A stretch of DNA of 64,000 bases from Methanosarcina barkeri MS (GTDB lineage: Archaea; Halobacteriota; Methanosarcinia; Methanosarcinales; Methanosarcinaceae), in assembly GCF_000970025.1 (NCBI RefSeq), contig NZ_CP009528.1, positions 1,785,168 through 1,849,167 of the forward strand. Direction: 5' to 3'. The number at the start of each line of letters is the position of its first letter. The stretch's first letter is position 1. The position numbers and the translations under genes are program-made. A model generated the notes under the pieces. The model was not told the origin of the DNA, made no database searches, and saw only the letters and a list, made by a program, of their open reading frames with translations. Shown piece by piece: positions 40,643-50,091 of this stretch.

Positions 40643-41425
40643 ATGTCTGAAGCCATTGAAAACCTCAGTGTAATCCTGCTGACCCTGCGAAATAAGTTAC
40701 TTGTGATTTTCGGGGTTTTTACTGCAGGCATTATTCTCTCTTTCCAGTTTACAGGTCCTATAATTGAGAAAATGAAAGTTGACCTTCTGCCCGAGGGCGC
40801 AAAGCTGGTTTATGTGTCTCCTCTTGAAGTAATGATGCTGAAGCTAAAGCTCTCTATTATAATAGGAGTGCTCCTTATCCTGCCTATTATTGCATTCTAT
40901 GCTTATAGGGCTATCTCGAAACGGTACTCAATTAAAGTTCCAGTATCTATTGGAAAGGGGCAGTTTACCGTTCTGAGTTTAGCGGTCATTGTCATGTTTA
41001 TTCTTGGGGCTTCATACGCTTACTTTATTATGTTGCCTCTCTTTCTGAAATACCTTTACATGGATGCAGCAGGCTCAGGAGTGACTGCAACTTATTCGAT
41101 CTTTAAGTTTATTTCATTTGCAGCTTCATGCACGGCAATCTTTGGTGTGATCTTCGAACTTCCAATAGTTCTTACTTTCTTGACCCGTAACGGATATGTA
41201 AAATATAGTACTCTTGCGACCTACCGCAAGCATATATACATTCTGTTCTTAGTCGTAGGAGCTATTATCACTCCTCCCGATGTTTTCAGTCAGATAATGG
41301 TTGCCGTGCCTATGGTGGTTTTCTTTGAGATCAGTATGGTGGTTGTGCGGTTAGTTGGAGTAAAGAACCGACTTCCCAAGTCTGATCCTTCAGCAACTGC
41401 TTTTGGAATTACAAGAAAAAACTAA
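40643..41425 (+). CDS. tatC: Second TatC-family protein
   Basis: This 260-residue membrane protein has six helices and matches TatC in architecture: VILLTLRNKLLVIFGVFTAG at the N-terminus, YVSPLEVMMLKLKLS, FILGASYAYFIMLPLFLKYL, then IFGVIFELPIVLTFL and ITPPDVFSQIMVAVPMVVFF. The N-terminal HLxELRxRL is weakened to VILLTLRNKL. It may form a separate translocase with its own cargo or pair with the first TatC, as in archaea with two TatC proteins. Orientation is opposite to the other tat genes. Confidence 0.85.
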   Translation: MSEAIENLSVILLTLRNKLLVIFGVFTAGIILSFQFTGPIIEKMKVDLLPEGAKLVYVSPLEVMMLKLKLSIIIGVLLILPIIAFYAYRAISKRYSIKVPVSIGKGQFTVLSLAVIVMFILGASYAYFIMLPLFLKYLYMDAAGSGVTATYSIFKFISFAASCTAIFGVIFELPIVLTFLTRNGYVKYSTLATYRKHIYILFLVVGAIITPPDVFSQIMVAVPMVVFFEISMVVVRLVGVKNRLPKSDPSATAFGITRKN

Positions 41426-41526
41426 GGAAAAAATGTGATAGAATAAGTACAGTTTAGGGATCTGAAAGTAAAATAAAGTTTGATAATGTGCAAGTTAACT
41501 TCAATTAAGACCATAAATTATTCAGC

Positions 41527-41548
41527 AGTCCAGATCTAGATCTGGACT
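41527..41548. repeat. 22-bp perfect palindrome
   Basis: AGTCCAGATCT followed at once by its exact reverse complement makes a 22-bp perfect palindrome, with TTTAAAAATATTATTTTAAT after it. It could form a hairpin terminator for the tatC gene about 100 bases upstream, or be a transposon end or protein site. Confidence 0.7.
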
Positions 41549-41567
41549 TTAAAAATATTATTTTAAT

Positions 41568-41700
41568 AGAGCTCATCCCAGAACTCAAAATTGCTTTTCT
41601 GAATTTCATATTCTGGATTATCAATAGAGATTCTGATCCTGAATGATAATTCTAAAACTCTTACTGATGTGGGAATAATATTGGTTTTGAGATGAGCTCA
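41568..41700. mobile_element. MITE-like inverted repeat (GAGCTCATC type)
   Basis: GAGCTCATCCCAGAACTCAAAA near 41570 faces TTTTGAGATGAGCTCA near 41685, an imperfect inverted pair about 130 bp apart. No coding frame lies between. A related half-end, TTTTGAGATAAACTC, occurs near 52045. Confidence 0.5.
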
Positions 41701-41725
41701 TATGTATTTTTTAAAACAGACTTTA

Positions 41726-41878
41726 CTATAGGACTTGCACATTCGATGTTTTGCAATCAGGGCAGATATATTCTCTATCCTTTAATGTCAAATCTGAATT
41801 CTAATATCCACAAACGTTACAAAATTTAGAAGACGGTTCAAATCTTCTTATTTTCAGGATAGTTTTACGAACCAATCT
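41726..41878 (-). pseudogene. TnpB (IS200/IS605 family) C-terminal zinc-ribbon remnant
   Basis: The minus strand encodes KTILKIRRFEPSSKFCNVCG, a Tyr and a TAG codon, then NSDLTLKDREYICPDCKT and a stop soon after. This is the CxxC...CPxC ribbon of IS605 TnpB proteins. The catalytic body is missing. The TAG inside the ribbon is a decay mutation or, in a pyrrolysine-using archaeon, a potential Pyl codon. Confidence 0.7.
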
Positions 41879-42063
41879 GCTTTATTTATATAATAATATA
41901 TAATTGGAAAAAAATAAAAAGTGGTGTGTATAGAGAATGGGCATCTGTAAAGGACGAGATTAGAGAGTCTGTCAAAACTCTTTATTTATTTTGAAGCGCA
42001 CCTTCTCAGATATCCATATTTATGATCGCTTTTTGAATCTCTAATATGAAAGTATCAAACTGT

Positions 42064-42332
42064 CTTTCCGCAGATGTCCTCTTAAATGAATAATTTTCTT
42101 GCTATCGTTTTTGGAGAAATTTCCAAAATTTAGTATTGAGATTGTCTGAGATCTCAATTGTTGCTACCAAAAAACAAGAAGGAAAACCTTTACTGAATAT
42201 AAAACCTTTACTGAATATATAATGTTTAAATGAATGAGTGAACTAAGAAATACAATTTAAAATAATAGATAGATATATTGAAAAAAACGATGTCGGGAAA
42301 AATAGTGGAATTTATCAGACATCTGCGGAAAG
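42064..42332. repeat. 15-bp perfect inverted repeat about 240 bp apart
   Basis: CTTTCCGCAGATGTC (42064-42078) and GACATCTGCGGAAAG (42318-42332) are exact inverted copies. The 239 bp between have no coding frame but contain a short direct repeat (ACCTTTACTGAATATAAA). It may mark a decayed insertion element. Confidence 0.6.
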
Positions 42333-42442
42333 TGGGATCAAAAAGTATACTATACTTTTATATATTGTGTTATTAATAAATTTTATACTGCAAGTTGGAT
42401 AAGTCTGTAATTTTTCATTACATTCAGTGTTTCAAGTTATAA

Positions 42443-42518
42443 AGTTACAAACCACTCATAGAGTTACAAACCACCCATAGAGTTACAAACCACCCATAGA
42501 GTTACAAACCGTTCATAA
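42443..42518. repeat. Four tandem 19-bp units
   Basis: AGTTACAAACCACCCATAG is repeated four times at a period of 19, with edge copies diverged. It ends just before the stop of the minus-strand peptidase gene. The rest of 41426-42534 is described under the elements above. Confidence 0.85.
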
Positions 42519-42534
42519 AGTAGTTATACTGGCT

Positions 42535-43272
42535 TCAAAGTACATATTTCCAGCCGTCTATTTTCAAGCTATTCCTGTATTTTTCATAATCAGGCATGAG
42601 TTCTCGGACAAGTTTCCAGAACCTTGCAGAATGATTTTTCTCTTTTACGTGGCAGAGTTCGTGCACTACTACGTACTCAAGCTGCTTCGGCGGGCCCATC
42701 ATAAGCTGGAAATTTATCCTCAATACATTCTTTGCAGAACAGCTTCCCCAGCGCTTTTTCTGGTACTTTACCATAAAAACCGGAGTGGATACCCCGAATT
42801 TTTTTGAGTAAATCTTCAGAAGCTTTTCAACTTCCTCTTCGGCACGTTTGCTATAAAAGTTCCAGACAGCTTCTTTTACCAGAAAAGGAAGCTGATCTTC
42901 AGAAGTATTCTCAGAAATCTCAACCGTGAGTTCGGAATTCTTGAAAAAAGCCAGAGGTTTTTTAATGTCATTCACGAATGTGATTCTCAGAGGACATTCT
43001 CTGCCCAGATAAAGATAAACTTCCCCTTCACAATACTGCTTTTTTTGATCAGGCAGTCTGTTTGCCTCAAACCATTCAAGCTTTTTAAATATCCACTGGG
43101 CTTTTCCTTCAACCATTCCCCGAATAGTATCCGCACTTAGACCCTGAGGTGCTCGAAACTCGACTCTCATGTCCGGGCGGACTAAAATAGCTGCTCTCTT
43201 TCGCTTTTTGCTGTACACTATCTCGTAATTTATAGTCTTGCCACAGGCACTGACCCTATCGTTTTTCCTCAT
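42535..43272 (-). CDS. YgjP-like (DUF45) M48-family metallopeptidase
   Basis: This 245-residue protein has the zinc-protease motif VVHELCHVKEKNHSARFWKLV near residue 203, with HELCH binding zinc and the downstream His in NHS. KKRWGSCSAKNVLRINFQLM before it is the family hallmark. The N-terminal half is a beta-rich region (VRPDMRVEFRAPQGLS). Such genes often travel near restriction-modification or defence loci, but here it stands beside transposon debris. The substrate is unknown. Confidence 0.9.
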   Translation of the reverse strand: MRKNDRVSACGKTINYEIVYSKKRKRAAILVRPDMRVEFRAPQGLSADTIRGMVEGKAQWIFKKLEWFEANRLPDQKKQYCEGEVYLYLGRECPLRITFVNDIKKPLAFFKNSELTVEISENTSEDQLPFLVKEAVWNFYSKRAEEEVEKLLKIYSKKFGVSTPVFMVKYQKKRWGSCSAKNVLRINFQLMMGPPKQLEYVVVHELCHVKEKNHSARFWKLVRELMPDYEKYRNSLKIDGWKYVL

Positions 43273-43439
43273 TTCGGTTTCCTCGAATTATAACGAGTTT
43301 TCAATTCAATTGTTCTTTTATTGTTCTCTTGTTTTTATTTTTGTTCTTTTGTTCTTTTTTGTTCTTTGTGTTTCCTTAATTACTTCCTATCCAGATTTGA
43401 TTTGTCCTTTTCATCCATTGAATTTTTTGTAAAGGTAGT

Positions 43440-44096
43440 TGCCGTTACCTGAAAGATCAGGATGAATATTATGAGCGCCAGAATATCCAATAGTGGTGGA
43501 AATAACGATTTACCGGTATTGCATACTCAATCATATCATTTCCACAGGTAAGAGGCGACACCATTGAGATCTGCCTGCCAATCCTGGGTATTGACATCGA
43601 GACCTGAGGTTGGTTCATCCATAAACAGCAAACGTGGACTATTAACCAGTCCCATTGCAAGCGTAAGACGTCGTTTCATCCCCTTTGAAAAAAACGTGAG
43701 TTTTGTCGTTGCGCCGGTTGTATAATTTAAACTTTTTGAGCAGTTCCTCTGCCTCGTTTTCTCTTTATTTCCGCCCCACATGGTAGAGTTCGTCGGAAAG
43801 CACCATTTTCTGCCATGCAGTAAGGTCGTCATAAACATTTGAATTTTCGTACACTATGCCCATTGACTGCCGTGCGGCAATAGTGCCGTGCTCAATATCA
43901 TGGCCAAAAATAGCTGCAGTTCCCGACGTCGGTCTTGAAACTCCGGACAAAATACGAATGGTAGTGGTCTTGCCAGCGCCGTTGGGACCCAAAAAACCAA
44001 ATGTTTCTCCCTCACCAACTGAGAAACTAATATCATTGAGTGTGTGGTAAGAGAACCAAATTTCTTGATTAGATGAGATACCTCAATTGCTTGCAT
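43440..44096 (-). pseudogene. ABC transporter ATPase, frameshifted and truncated
   Basis: Pieces of one ATPase appear in at least three frames. From the 5' end: [16 protein letters not shown], then Walker [18 protein letters not shown] with [20 protein letters not shown], then after another shift the signature [15 protein letters not shown] and Walker [15 protein letters not shown], and then the frame is lost. A short stretch at 43440-43530 may be from the following permease. The family is the multidrug/ABC-2 exporter type. No functional product is expected. Confidence 0.85.
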
Positions 44097-44278
44097 ATAT
44101 CCTGATACTGTGTTTAAAACTTAAATCATTCTCACAATCTATTTTTCAAAAAAAGCTTGACAAAAAAATAGTACAGGTGATGTATATCACAACCTTTTTT
44201 CAAAAAAGCTTGGCCAAAAAACAGCACTTGACCAAAAACAGTACTCACAAAGTCTGTCTTTACTATATTCACCTCGAT

Positions 44279-44560
44279 TCACGCATAAGCAGTATGCATG
44301 TTATATGCCCGCGTGTAATGCTCAAAAACTAACATGGTAAGGATATTTGTATCACGGTCAAAAGTATAGACCAGCACGAAGGGTCCGATATGAATTCTCC
44401 ATTTATCTTCAAACTCGGCTTCAAGGGGAATGCCCATTTCCGGCCTGTAAGCCAGAAGTCGGAGGCGGTGTTTCACGTAATCATAACCTGGCCTGTCAAG
44501 TCTATACAAATTTTTAAGGTTTTTGCAGACTGAGGGATGAAGGGCTACTTTGTATGTCAT
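44279..44560 (-). CDS. RelE/ParE-type toxin
   Basis: This 93-residue protein has the RelE-like pattern: VALHPSVCKNLKNLYRLDRP, DKWRIHIGPFVLVYTFDRDT and a final strand ILTMLVFEHY. RelE toxins cut mRNA on the ribosome; ParE relatives act on gyrase. The start overlaps the antitoxin stop by 4 bases (ATGA), the usual antitoxin-first arrangement. Confidence 0.82.
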   Translation of the reverse strand: MTYKVALHPSVCKNLKNLYRLDRPGYDYVKHRLRLLAYRPEMGIPLEAEFEDKWRIHIGPFVLVYTFDRDTNILTMLVFEHYTRAYNMHTAYA

Positions 44561-44751
44561 TCCTCTACCTTCTCGAAAAGTTCATCAAGCTCAAAAGCAG
44601 GCAGCCGGTTGATCAAACTATCCTGTTCTGCTTTACGTATTTTAAAAGAGAAAGATGGCTGAAAAGCAGTTTCAAGCGGGTACTTGATCTCATTAAATTT
44701 TTTCTCAAGCTCTGTTAGCTGGTTGAAAATTTCCGTAAGTGTCATACCCAC
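44557..44751 (-). CDS. Antitoxin partner of the RelE-type toxin
   Basis: This 64-residue acidic protein (MTLTEIFNQLTELEKKFNEI onward) sits directly upstream of, and overlaps, the toxin gene. No DNA-binding fold is obvious. The ATG two codons in (MTLTEI) is an alternative start. Its role rests on gene order and size. Confidence 0.65.
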   Translation of the reverse strand: MGMTLTEIFNQLTELEKKFNEIKYPLETAFQPSFSFKIRKAEQDSLINRLPAFELDELFEKVEE

Positions 44752-45039
44752 CAGCGCAATTGGTTTATAAAGATTTCAGGAAATTCCTTTTAAGTTTTAA
44801 GGTTTTATTAGAACTATGTTTAAAGATATACTTTAATAGGACGGTTTCTATAAAATAGCTATATTTAATCATGATAATTAAATCTTGAAAAAAACTTAAA
44901 AACTAGTTTTTCATTAAAAACTAGTTCTTAAAACTATATCAAAATCATTTTGAACTGTACAATTGAGTAATGCCCATTTCAATTTTTAATTGATTTCAAC
45001 AAGAACAGATTAATTTTCATAGATCAACATAGCTTATTT

Positions 45040-45290
45040 GCTATTCTAGCTCGAATTTTCTCTTTATTCCAGCCTTAATTTCTCCCCCTATCATTTCTTT
45101 TAAAAGGAATCTCAAATGCAGCAGGACAATAATAACAGTCTTTTTCTTTATCGTATTTAAGAAAGATTTTCTGAACTTCCTGTTTTTCCTTCTTATCAGC
45201 TTTATACAAATTATTAGGGATATAGGCATCAATACCTTCTTCCAGTAAAAATTCCAGATTTTCATCTGAAAATACCTGTATCTGAAAGCA
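45040..45290 (-). pseudogene. IS1182-like transposase fragment
   Basis: The minus strand encodes ENLEFLLEEGIDAYIPNN, then a charged stretch and YDKEKDCYYCPAAFEIPFKR, ending in a stop. The GIDAYIPN and DCYxCP blocks are those of IS1182-family transposases. Both ends of the gene are missing. The gap 44752-45040 before it is AT-rich and empty. Confidence 0.65.
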
Positions 45291-45350
45291 TTATTGTTGG
45301 CTTATATCCCAGTGTATTTTTTGCCATACCTAAATTTGAGCGTGCACCCC

Positions 45351-45428
45351 TTCAGAATCAATCTTTCAGAATCAACCTTTCGGAATCAACCTTTCAGAAT
45401 CAACCTTTCAGAATCAACCTTTCAGAAT
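45351..45428. repeat. 14-bp tandem array
   Basis: TTTCAGAATCAACC recurs about six times at period 14 and runs into the 3' end of the next minus-strand gene. Confidence 0.85.
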
Positions 45429-45982
45429 GCAGCTGCTGCTTGAGGCCCTTTTTTCTTTTTCTCTGCAAATTTAACAGCTTCTGTCAGTTCTTCCCCAACT
45501 GCAATGAGCAGCTCGGGTGTGAGCATACCCTGGGAGACCATCACGCCCCCTGCATCTCTGATTGCCTGTTTTAGGTTTTTTGCCCATAGGTGTTCGATAA
45601 TAAGAATAGCAGCAGCAGTACCTTCAGGTATAGCCTCAGTTATCTCCAGAATATCTTCTTCAGTGATTCCATAATTCTCCTGGGCTGCTGCCAGGAGTCC
45701 TGCCTCTGTGCCTCCCCTAGCTCCTTCTTCACCGCCAGCTCCATACCCGATAAGCCCCCCTACGACAGCGCCAAAACGCATTTTTTCTTCTTCATCCAGT
45801 TGTGTAGTCTCAAGAGACTTGATATTCCCAGCTTCGTCTTTCCATATAAACAACAAATCAATAAGCCTGACCATTCCTTTATTCATGACTGAGTCAAGTT
45901 CACGGCGGATCTGGCCGTGGAAGTTCGGATTGTCGAATACTATAACTAAGAGCTGCATTGGTCCATACAGTACTTCATCCAT
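45422..45982 (-). CDS. DUF6325/DUF1269-like protein
   Basis: This 186-residue protein starts EVLYGPMQLLVIVFDNPNFH and continues RRELDSVMNKGMVRLIDLLF, matching the family of proteins described as DUF6325 or DUF1269. A Gly-rich middle (FGAVVGGLIGYGAGGEEG) and an amphipathic part with ILIIEHLWAKNLKQAIRDAG follow. The function is unknown; relatives are thought to associate with membranes. The 3' end overlaps the 14-bp array, which encodes the last residues. Confidence 0.75.
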   Translation of the reverse strand: MDEVLYGPMQLLVIVFDNPNFHGQIRRELDSVMNKGMVRLIDLLFIWKDEAGNIKSLETTQLDEEEKMRFGAVVGGLIGYGAGGEEGARGGTEAGLLAAAQENYGITEEDILEITEAIPEGTAAAILIIEHLWAKNLKQAIRDAGGVMVSQGMLTPELLIAVGEELTEAVKFAEKKKKGPQAAAAF

Positions 45983-46335
45983 TTATTTACTCCCCCTATT
46001 CGAAGTTCTGCTTCTGCTGTGCAGTTTATGCTGCGCTGCTTTTCACGGCTAACTGGTGACCACATGAATGAGATATGAAATCTCGTACAGTTCCTGTAGT
46101 CTTCTTCCCCCTCTTTCAGGAACTCTACAATCAAAAGACAATTACAATAGTATTAACAGGTAGTATTAATACAAAAAATATATAAAATTAAATATATATA
46201 TAAACTAGCATATCTAATATTCGGGTTAAGATTACGAGTGAACAGGCAAAAAATATAGACGGATTAAAATATAGACGGATTTTTTGTATCTTTACAAAAC
46301 CGATAGCTTCCGAGTATCTCTTCATCGGTCCGGAT
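45983..46335. other. Intergenic, nothing clear
   Basis: The 353 bases between the DUF6325-like and AI-2E genes contain an AT-rich promoter-like ATATATAAAATTAAATATATA near 46178 and a direct repeat AAAATATAGACGGATT (46250-46280). No gene is supported. Confidence 0.5.
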
Positions 46336-47400
46336 TTAATTTTCTTTTTCCTGCCCTGTACTTTCCTTAGCTTCTGCTTCGTTTCCTACCGGGCCCATAA
46401 ATCCGGCAAGCCATCTGGTTTCATTAAAACTCTCCAGGATGATCTTCAAAATCATGGTAAGAGGCGTGGCAAGCAGCATTCCTGTAGCTCCAAACACATA
46501 ATTCCAGTAGAGAAGGGACAGAAATACAATAGCTGGAGATAGTTTCAAGCCTTTTCCTGCGAGTGAAGGAAAGATTACGTTTTCCGTGAGTGCATTGACT
46601 ATCGAGATAGCGATAATAACAGCCAGAGCCCCTACAAGCCCATACTGGAGAAGCCCGAAGAACGCAGGTGGGATTGTAGTTAAAGCCAGACCTATGTAAG
46701 GAATATAACCTAGAAAAAATGCCATGATGCCCCAGAAAACCGCAAAGTCGATGCCTCCTATAAGGAGAATAACTGCAATTCCAATGGCTGTAACAAGATT
46801 TACTTCTGTTCTTATAACAATAAACTCTATCAGACCCTTACCAAATTTATTCAGACGTGATTCGAGTGCGAGCTGTTCTTCAGCCTTTTGTTCTGTTTTT
46901 TCCTGAGCTCCGGCAGCACCCAGCAGCAAAAATGCTGCTGTGACTATGATTATTCCAACTGTTGTCCCGGCATTTATGAGTCCGTTAAGGGCGCTTACCG
47001 TGAGGCTAACTGCAAGTGATGCAATACCACGAAGAATAGACTGCAGGGATAGTTCTTCGGTAGATGGAAGATATGGTGACAGTTTGTCCAGGATCTCTGC
47101 CAACTGACTCTGATAGTTTGGAAGTTGGTTTCCAATCTGGATTGCAGCTCCTACAACCACTGCCCCGAAAAGCGAGATAATTAGGGTTAATAATAAAATT
47201 ACCAGAAGCACACTCAGTACTCCTGGAATACCTTTTCGATTGAACCAGCGGACAGGTGGGGTAAGTATCAGTGCAACGAAGATTGAGAAAAATACGGTTG
47301 TGAGTATAGAGGATATTTCCCTCATTCCTATTGTCAGGATAACAGCAAAAGTACTGTACACTAAAATCTCAGCAGGTACCGAGATTCTATTTATTTTCAT
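46336..47400 (-). CDS. AI-2E family transporter (PerM/TqsA-like), paralogue 1
   Basis: This 354-residue membrane protein has about eight helices. Family blocks are SIFVALILTPPVRWFNRKGI near the N-terminus, LPNYQSQLAEILDKLSPYLP in the external loop, AFFLGYIPYIGLALTTIPPA, and the C-terminal LSPAIVFLSLLYWNYVFGAT with GATGMLLATPLTMILKI. Members export signalling molecules or exchange ions in bacteria; the archaeal substrate is unknown. A closely related paralogue lies at 50092 on the same strand. Confidence 0.88.
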   Translation of the reverse strand: MKINRISVPAEILVYSTFAVILTIGMREISSILTTVFFSIFVALILTPPVRWFNRKGIPGVLSVLLVILLLTLIISLFGAVVVGAAIQIGNQLPNYQSQLAEILDKLSPYLPSTEELSLQSILRGIASLAVSLTVSALNGLINAGTTVGIIIVTAAFLLLGAAGAQEKTEQKAEEQLALESRLNKFGKGLIEFIVIRTEVNLVTAIGIAVILLIGGIDFAVFWGIMAFFLGYIPYIGLALTTIPPAFFGLLQYGLVGALAVIIAISIVNALTENVIFPSLAGKGLKLSPAIVFLSLLYWNYVFGATGMLLATPLTMILKIILESFNETRWLAGFMGPVGNEAEAKESTGQEKEN

Positions 47401-48291
47401 ATTTTACAATTCCCCCCATGTCATTTTACAGTAAGCTGATTCTTTTTTTCATAACCCGTTAACGCAGGTTGATTAATGCCTCCAGATAAATAATGTATCC
47501 GATAACCTTTGTAGAATAGTGGAGGAGTATCTGGTTAGCTTTCCAACCCCTGAAACCATAATAACACTCGAACCTGCTCCCAAATCTAGTTCAAACTAAT
47601 GGCTCTTCGAAGTGCCCCACACCTATTCTCATGAGCAAATAGATGAAAAATATATATTCAAATTGATTTATAATATCTTGCATTTTTATGGGCTTAAGAT
47701 ATCATTGTGAACTTTAAGGAAAACTATGAATTAAATCACAGAGTATCGCTATAATACGATACCTTTTGCCCGCAAAAGTGAGCCTGAAGATGTCCTGTAT
47801 GGCATTATCGGCAGAAATTCAAGGAAGTTTTCTTTCCTTACACCGAGTTCCTTTAAATTAAGCAGGATCCTGAACATCTCGTGTTATAGTTTCCTTTCCA
47901 TAGACAACGGATTCACGCAGGTATTTCAAAATAAGTTCTAAAATTAAAAACATTGGATCAAAACAAATAATCACAGTAAACGCACATGATATTCTTTGAA
48001 TAACATGCGCAAGCAATGAAAATGCTTGCAGGTGGCAGCATTTTCATGCTAATCTACAGCAATGTTTTTACCTTACTTTTTCATCCGGTTTTTGAGATGG
48101 TATCTGAACAATAACATGTTTTTATGTTCAAATCTATAAGATTCGATTAGCTGCAAATATTTCTTGAAGCCAATCTATAGGATTCGATTAGCTGCAAATA
48201 TTTTTTGAAACCAATCTATAGGATTCGATTAACTGCAAATATTTCTTGAAACTAATTTGTATGAAATAGATATTATATATATAATTATATT
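47401..48291. other. Intergenic with a short coding-like remnant
   Basis: On the minus strand between about 47935 and 47749 there is a coding-like stretch in two frames: KYLRESVVYGKETITRDV, then MFRILLNLKELGVRKENFLE ending GIVL and a stop. It is probably a gene fragment, not identified. The tandem array at 48131 is listed separately. Otherwise nothing is visible. Confidence 0.4.
48131..48253. repeat. Three tandem 41-bp units
   Basis: A 41-bp unit (AATCTATAGGATTCGATTAG, CTGCAAATATTTCTTGAAAC) is present three times, at 48131, 48172 and 48213, directly before the DUF389 gene remnant. Confidence 0.88.
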
Positions 48292-49553
48292 ATGCGTCTT
48301 GTTCAGGTACTCATTCCAGTAGGCAAGCGACAGCCTGTGCTCGCAGTGCTAGATGAAGAAGGGATAGACTATGCCGTATGGGATGAAACAGGCCGAAAGG
48401 ACTTTGAAGCCCTTGTTCAGTTTCCGGTTCCTCCTGTTGGTGTAGAACCAGTACTTACCAGATTGAGCAAGGCAGGAATTAGAGAAAATACATACGATCG
48501 TCCTGACACCTGAAACTATAGTATCAAGAAAGACGCATTGAAGTTCTAAAGCAGCGCTACTTTGGAACCCGTATCTCGCGGGAAGAATTGATTGCACGTG
48601 CAGAGAACCTAGCACCTGAAACTTCTACTTATCTCTCGTTTCTTGTTCTGAGCACGATTATTGCAACTGGAGGACTCTTGCTTGATTCGGCTGCAACAAT
48701 CATCGGAGCAATGGTCGTGGCTCCACTTATGGGACCTGCAATTACTGCAAGTGTAGTCACTGTTCTTGATGACAGAAAACTTGCGTCTCGAGGAATTAAG
48801 ATGCAGATTGGAGGGCTTCTGCTCGCAATTGCAGTGGGTACCCTTATCGGCATGCTTCTTAAAGAATCAATACTTTTGCTACCTGTCCTCGATATCCGAG
48901 AAATATCCCAGATAGCCGAGAGGACCAGCCCTAATTTCCTTTCTCTTTTCCTTGCTCTGGGATTGGGTATAGCAGGAGCTATCAGTATTATCCGGAATGC
49001 AGGGTCTGCCTTTGTGGGTGTCGCAATTGCAATTGCTCTCGTTCCACCAGCTGCAACGTCAGGGTGGGTACTACCCTTAGTAGCAGTTGCAGCTGCCGTT
49101 CTCGTGCTTGTTAACCTTCTTGCTGTCAATGTATCAGCTCTCATAATGTTCTGGGTTTCCGGGTTTCGTCCGGTAGAGAAAGAAGCAGTTGTACATGCCC
49201 GTTCTTCTGTGATCTCGCATGTAGCTTTACTTGTCATTGCAATTGCCTCACTCTCTGTAGCTCTTGGGCTTGTTACTTATTCTTCTTTTCAGACAATTCT
49301 TGTTGAGCAGGAGATTAATGGAGAATGATAGCTATGTTCAAAGATTCCGAATATGCAGAAAAAGATTTGACACTTGAAAAAGTTACAGTAGGCTATATGC
49401 CTTTAGATTTCTTGTTAATAAACCTGTAAAAGTATCCCTCCTGATAGGCCGCAAAGTAGGTCAGGAAGACCTTCCAGATATGCCAGTAAAGCTGCTTACC
49501 GCCTGACAGAAGCTACAGGTAAAGATGTCAGAATTAATATCGGCTTTGTATAG
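48292..49553 (+). pseudogene. DUF389 membrane protein gene with several frameshifts
   Basis: The first part (48292-48513) encodes MRLVQVLIPVGKRQPVLAVL and ends early. Single-base shifts near 48495 and 48535 then reach IVLTPETIVSRKT and IEVLKQRYFGTRISREELIA. The main membrane part (48588-49328) holds LLLDSAATIIGAMVVAPLMG and about six helices. Further shifts follow, and the C-terminus AYRLTEATGKDVRINIGFV ends at 49553. At least four lesions are needed to restore one frame, so it is a pseudogene unless the read is poor. The 246-codon membrane core could still be made alone. Confidence 0.75.
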
Positions 49554-50091
49554 TCACAGAAATTCCCGTAAGTGCTCCCCTGTAATTACTTTTCATAAAC
49601 ACAATTTGTAAATTTTTGCTTTTTGGAAAGTAGTTTCTGGAAAGTAGTTTCTGGAAAGTAGTTCTCTCCTTTTTTCCAGATCTTATAGCCAAAACTCTTT
49701 ATCCAAGGTAAGGTGCATAGAGAATATGATTAATGACTGGTACAGGATAATCTGGCAACGCCACTTGTTTGTAAAGAGCTTACCCGAATTGCTTTTTCAT
49801 AAATCCCCTAATTCCCCAATTCAAATTTTGCTCTGCTAACCGTCTCTATTTTCACTGCACCTGGCAAGTACATTGTTTACCGAATTATAGTCACGCCTGT
49901 AATTGTTGCAACAAAAATCTCATTGTATCTCATTTGAGCAGTTGCATTATTTAGCCGCGTGACTATAGCATGACTATAACTATGGAATTTCTTCAGTCAC
50001 TTTTTATACTTTTATCTAATCTGACGGCTTCATAGTGTTTTCTTGTCTTTCCGGAGTAATAGTTATTTTTCCTTGTCCTGGTTTTTTCAAG
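49554..50091. other. Intergenic with 15-bp repeats
   Basis: TTTCTGGAAAGTAGT occurs three times near 49627-49665. The inverted-repeat element at 49886 is listed separately. No gene is supported. Confidence 0.5.
49886..49967. mobile_element. 82-bp MITE-like inverted repeat
   Basis: TATAGTCACGC (49886-49896) and GCGTGACTATA (49957-49967) are exact inverted copies, and weaker complementarity continues inward (GTTGCAAC against GTTGCATTAT). A partial third copy, GCATGACTATAAC, follows directly. No coding frame lies inside. Confidence 0.55.

Noticed and set aside
48629-49237. 202-codon minus-strand frame opposite the DUF389 core
   Set aside because: The plus-strand reading has clear membrane helices and DUF389 motifs; the antisense product is a Thr/Ala-rich shadow.
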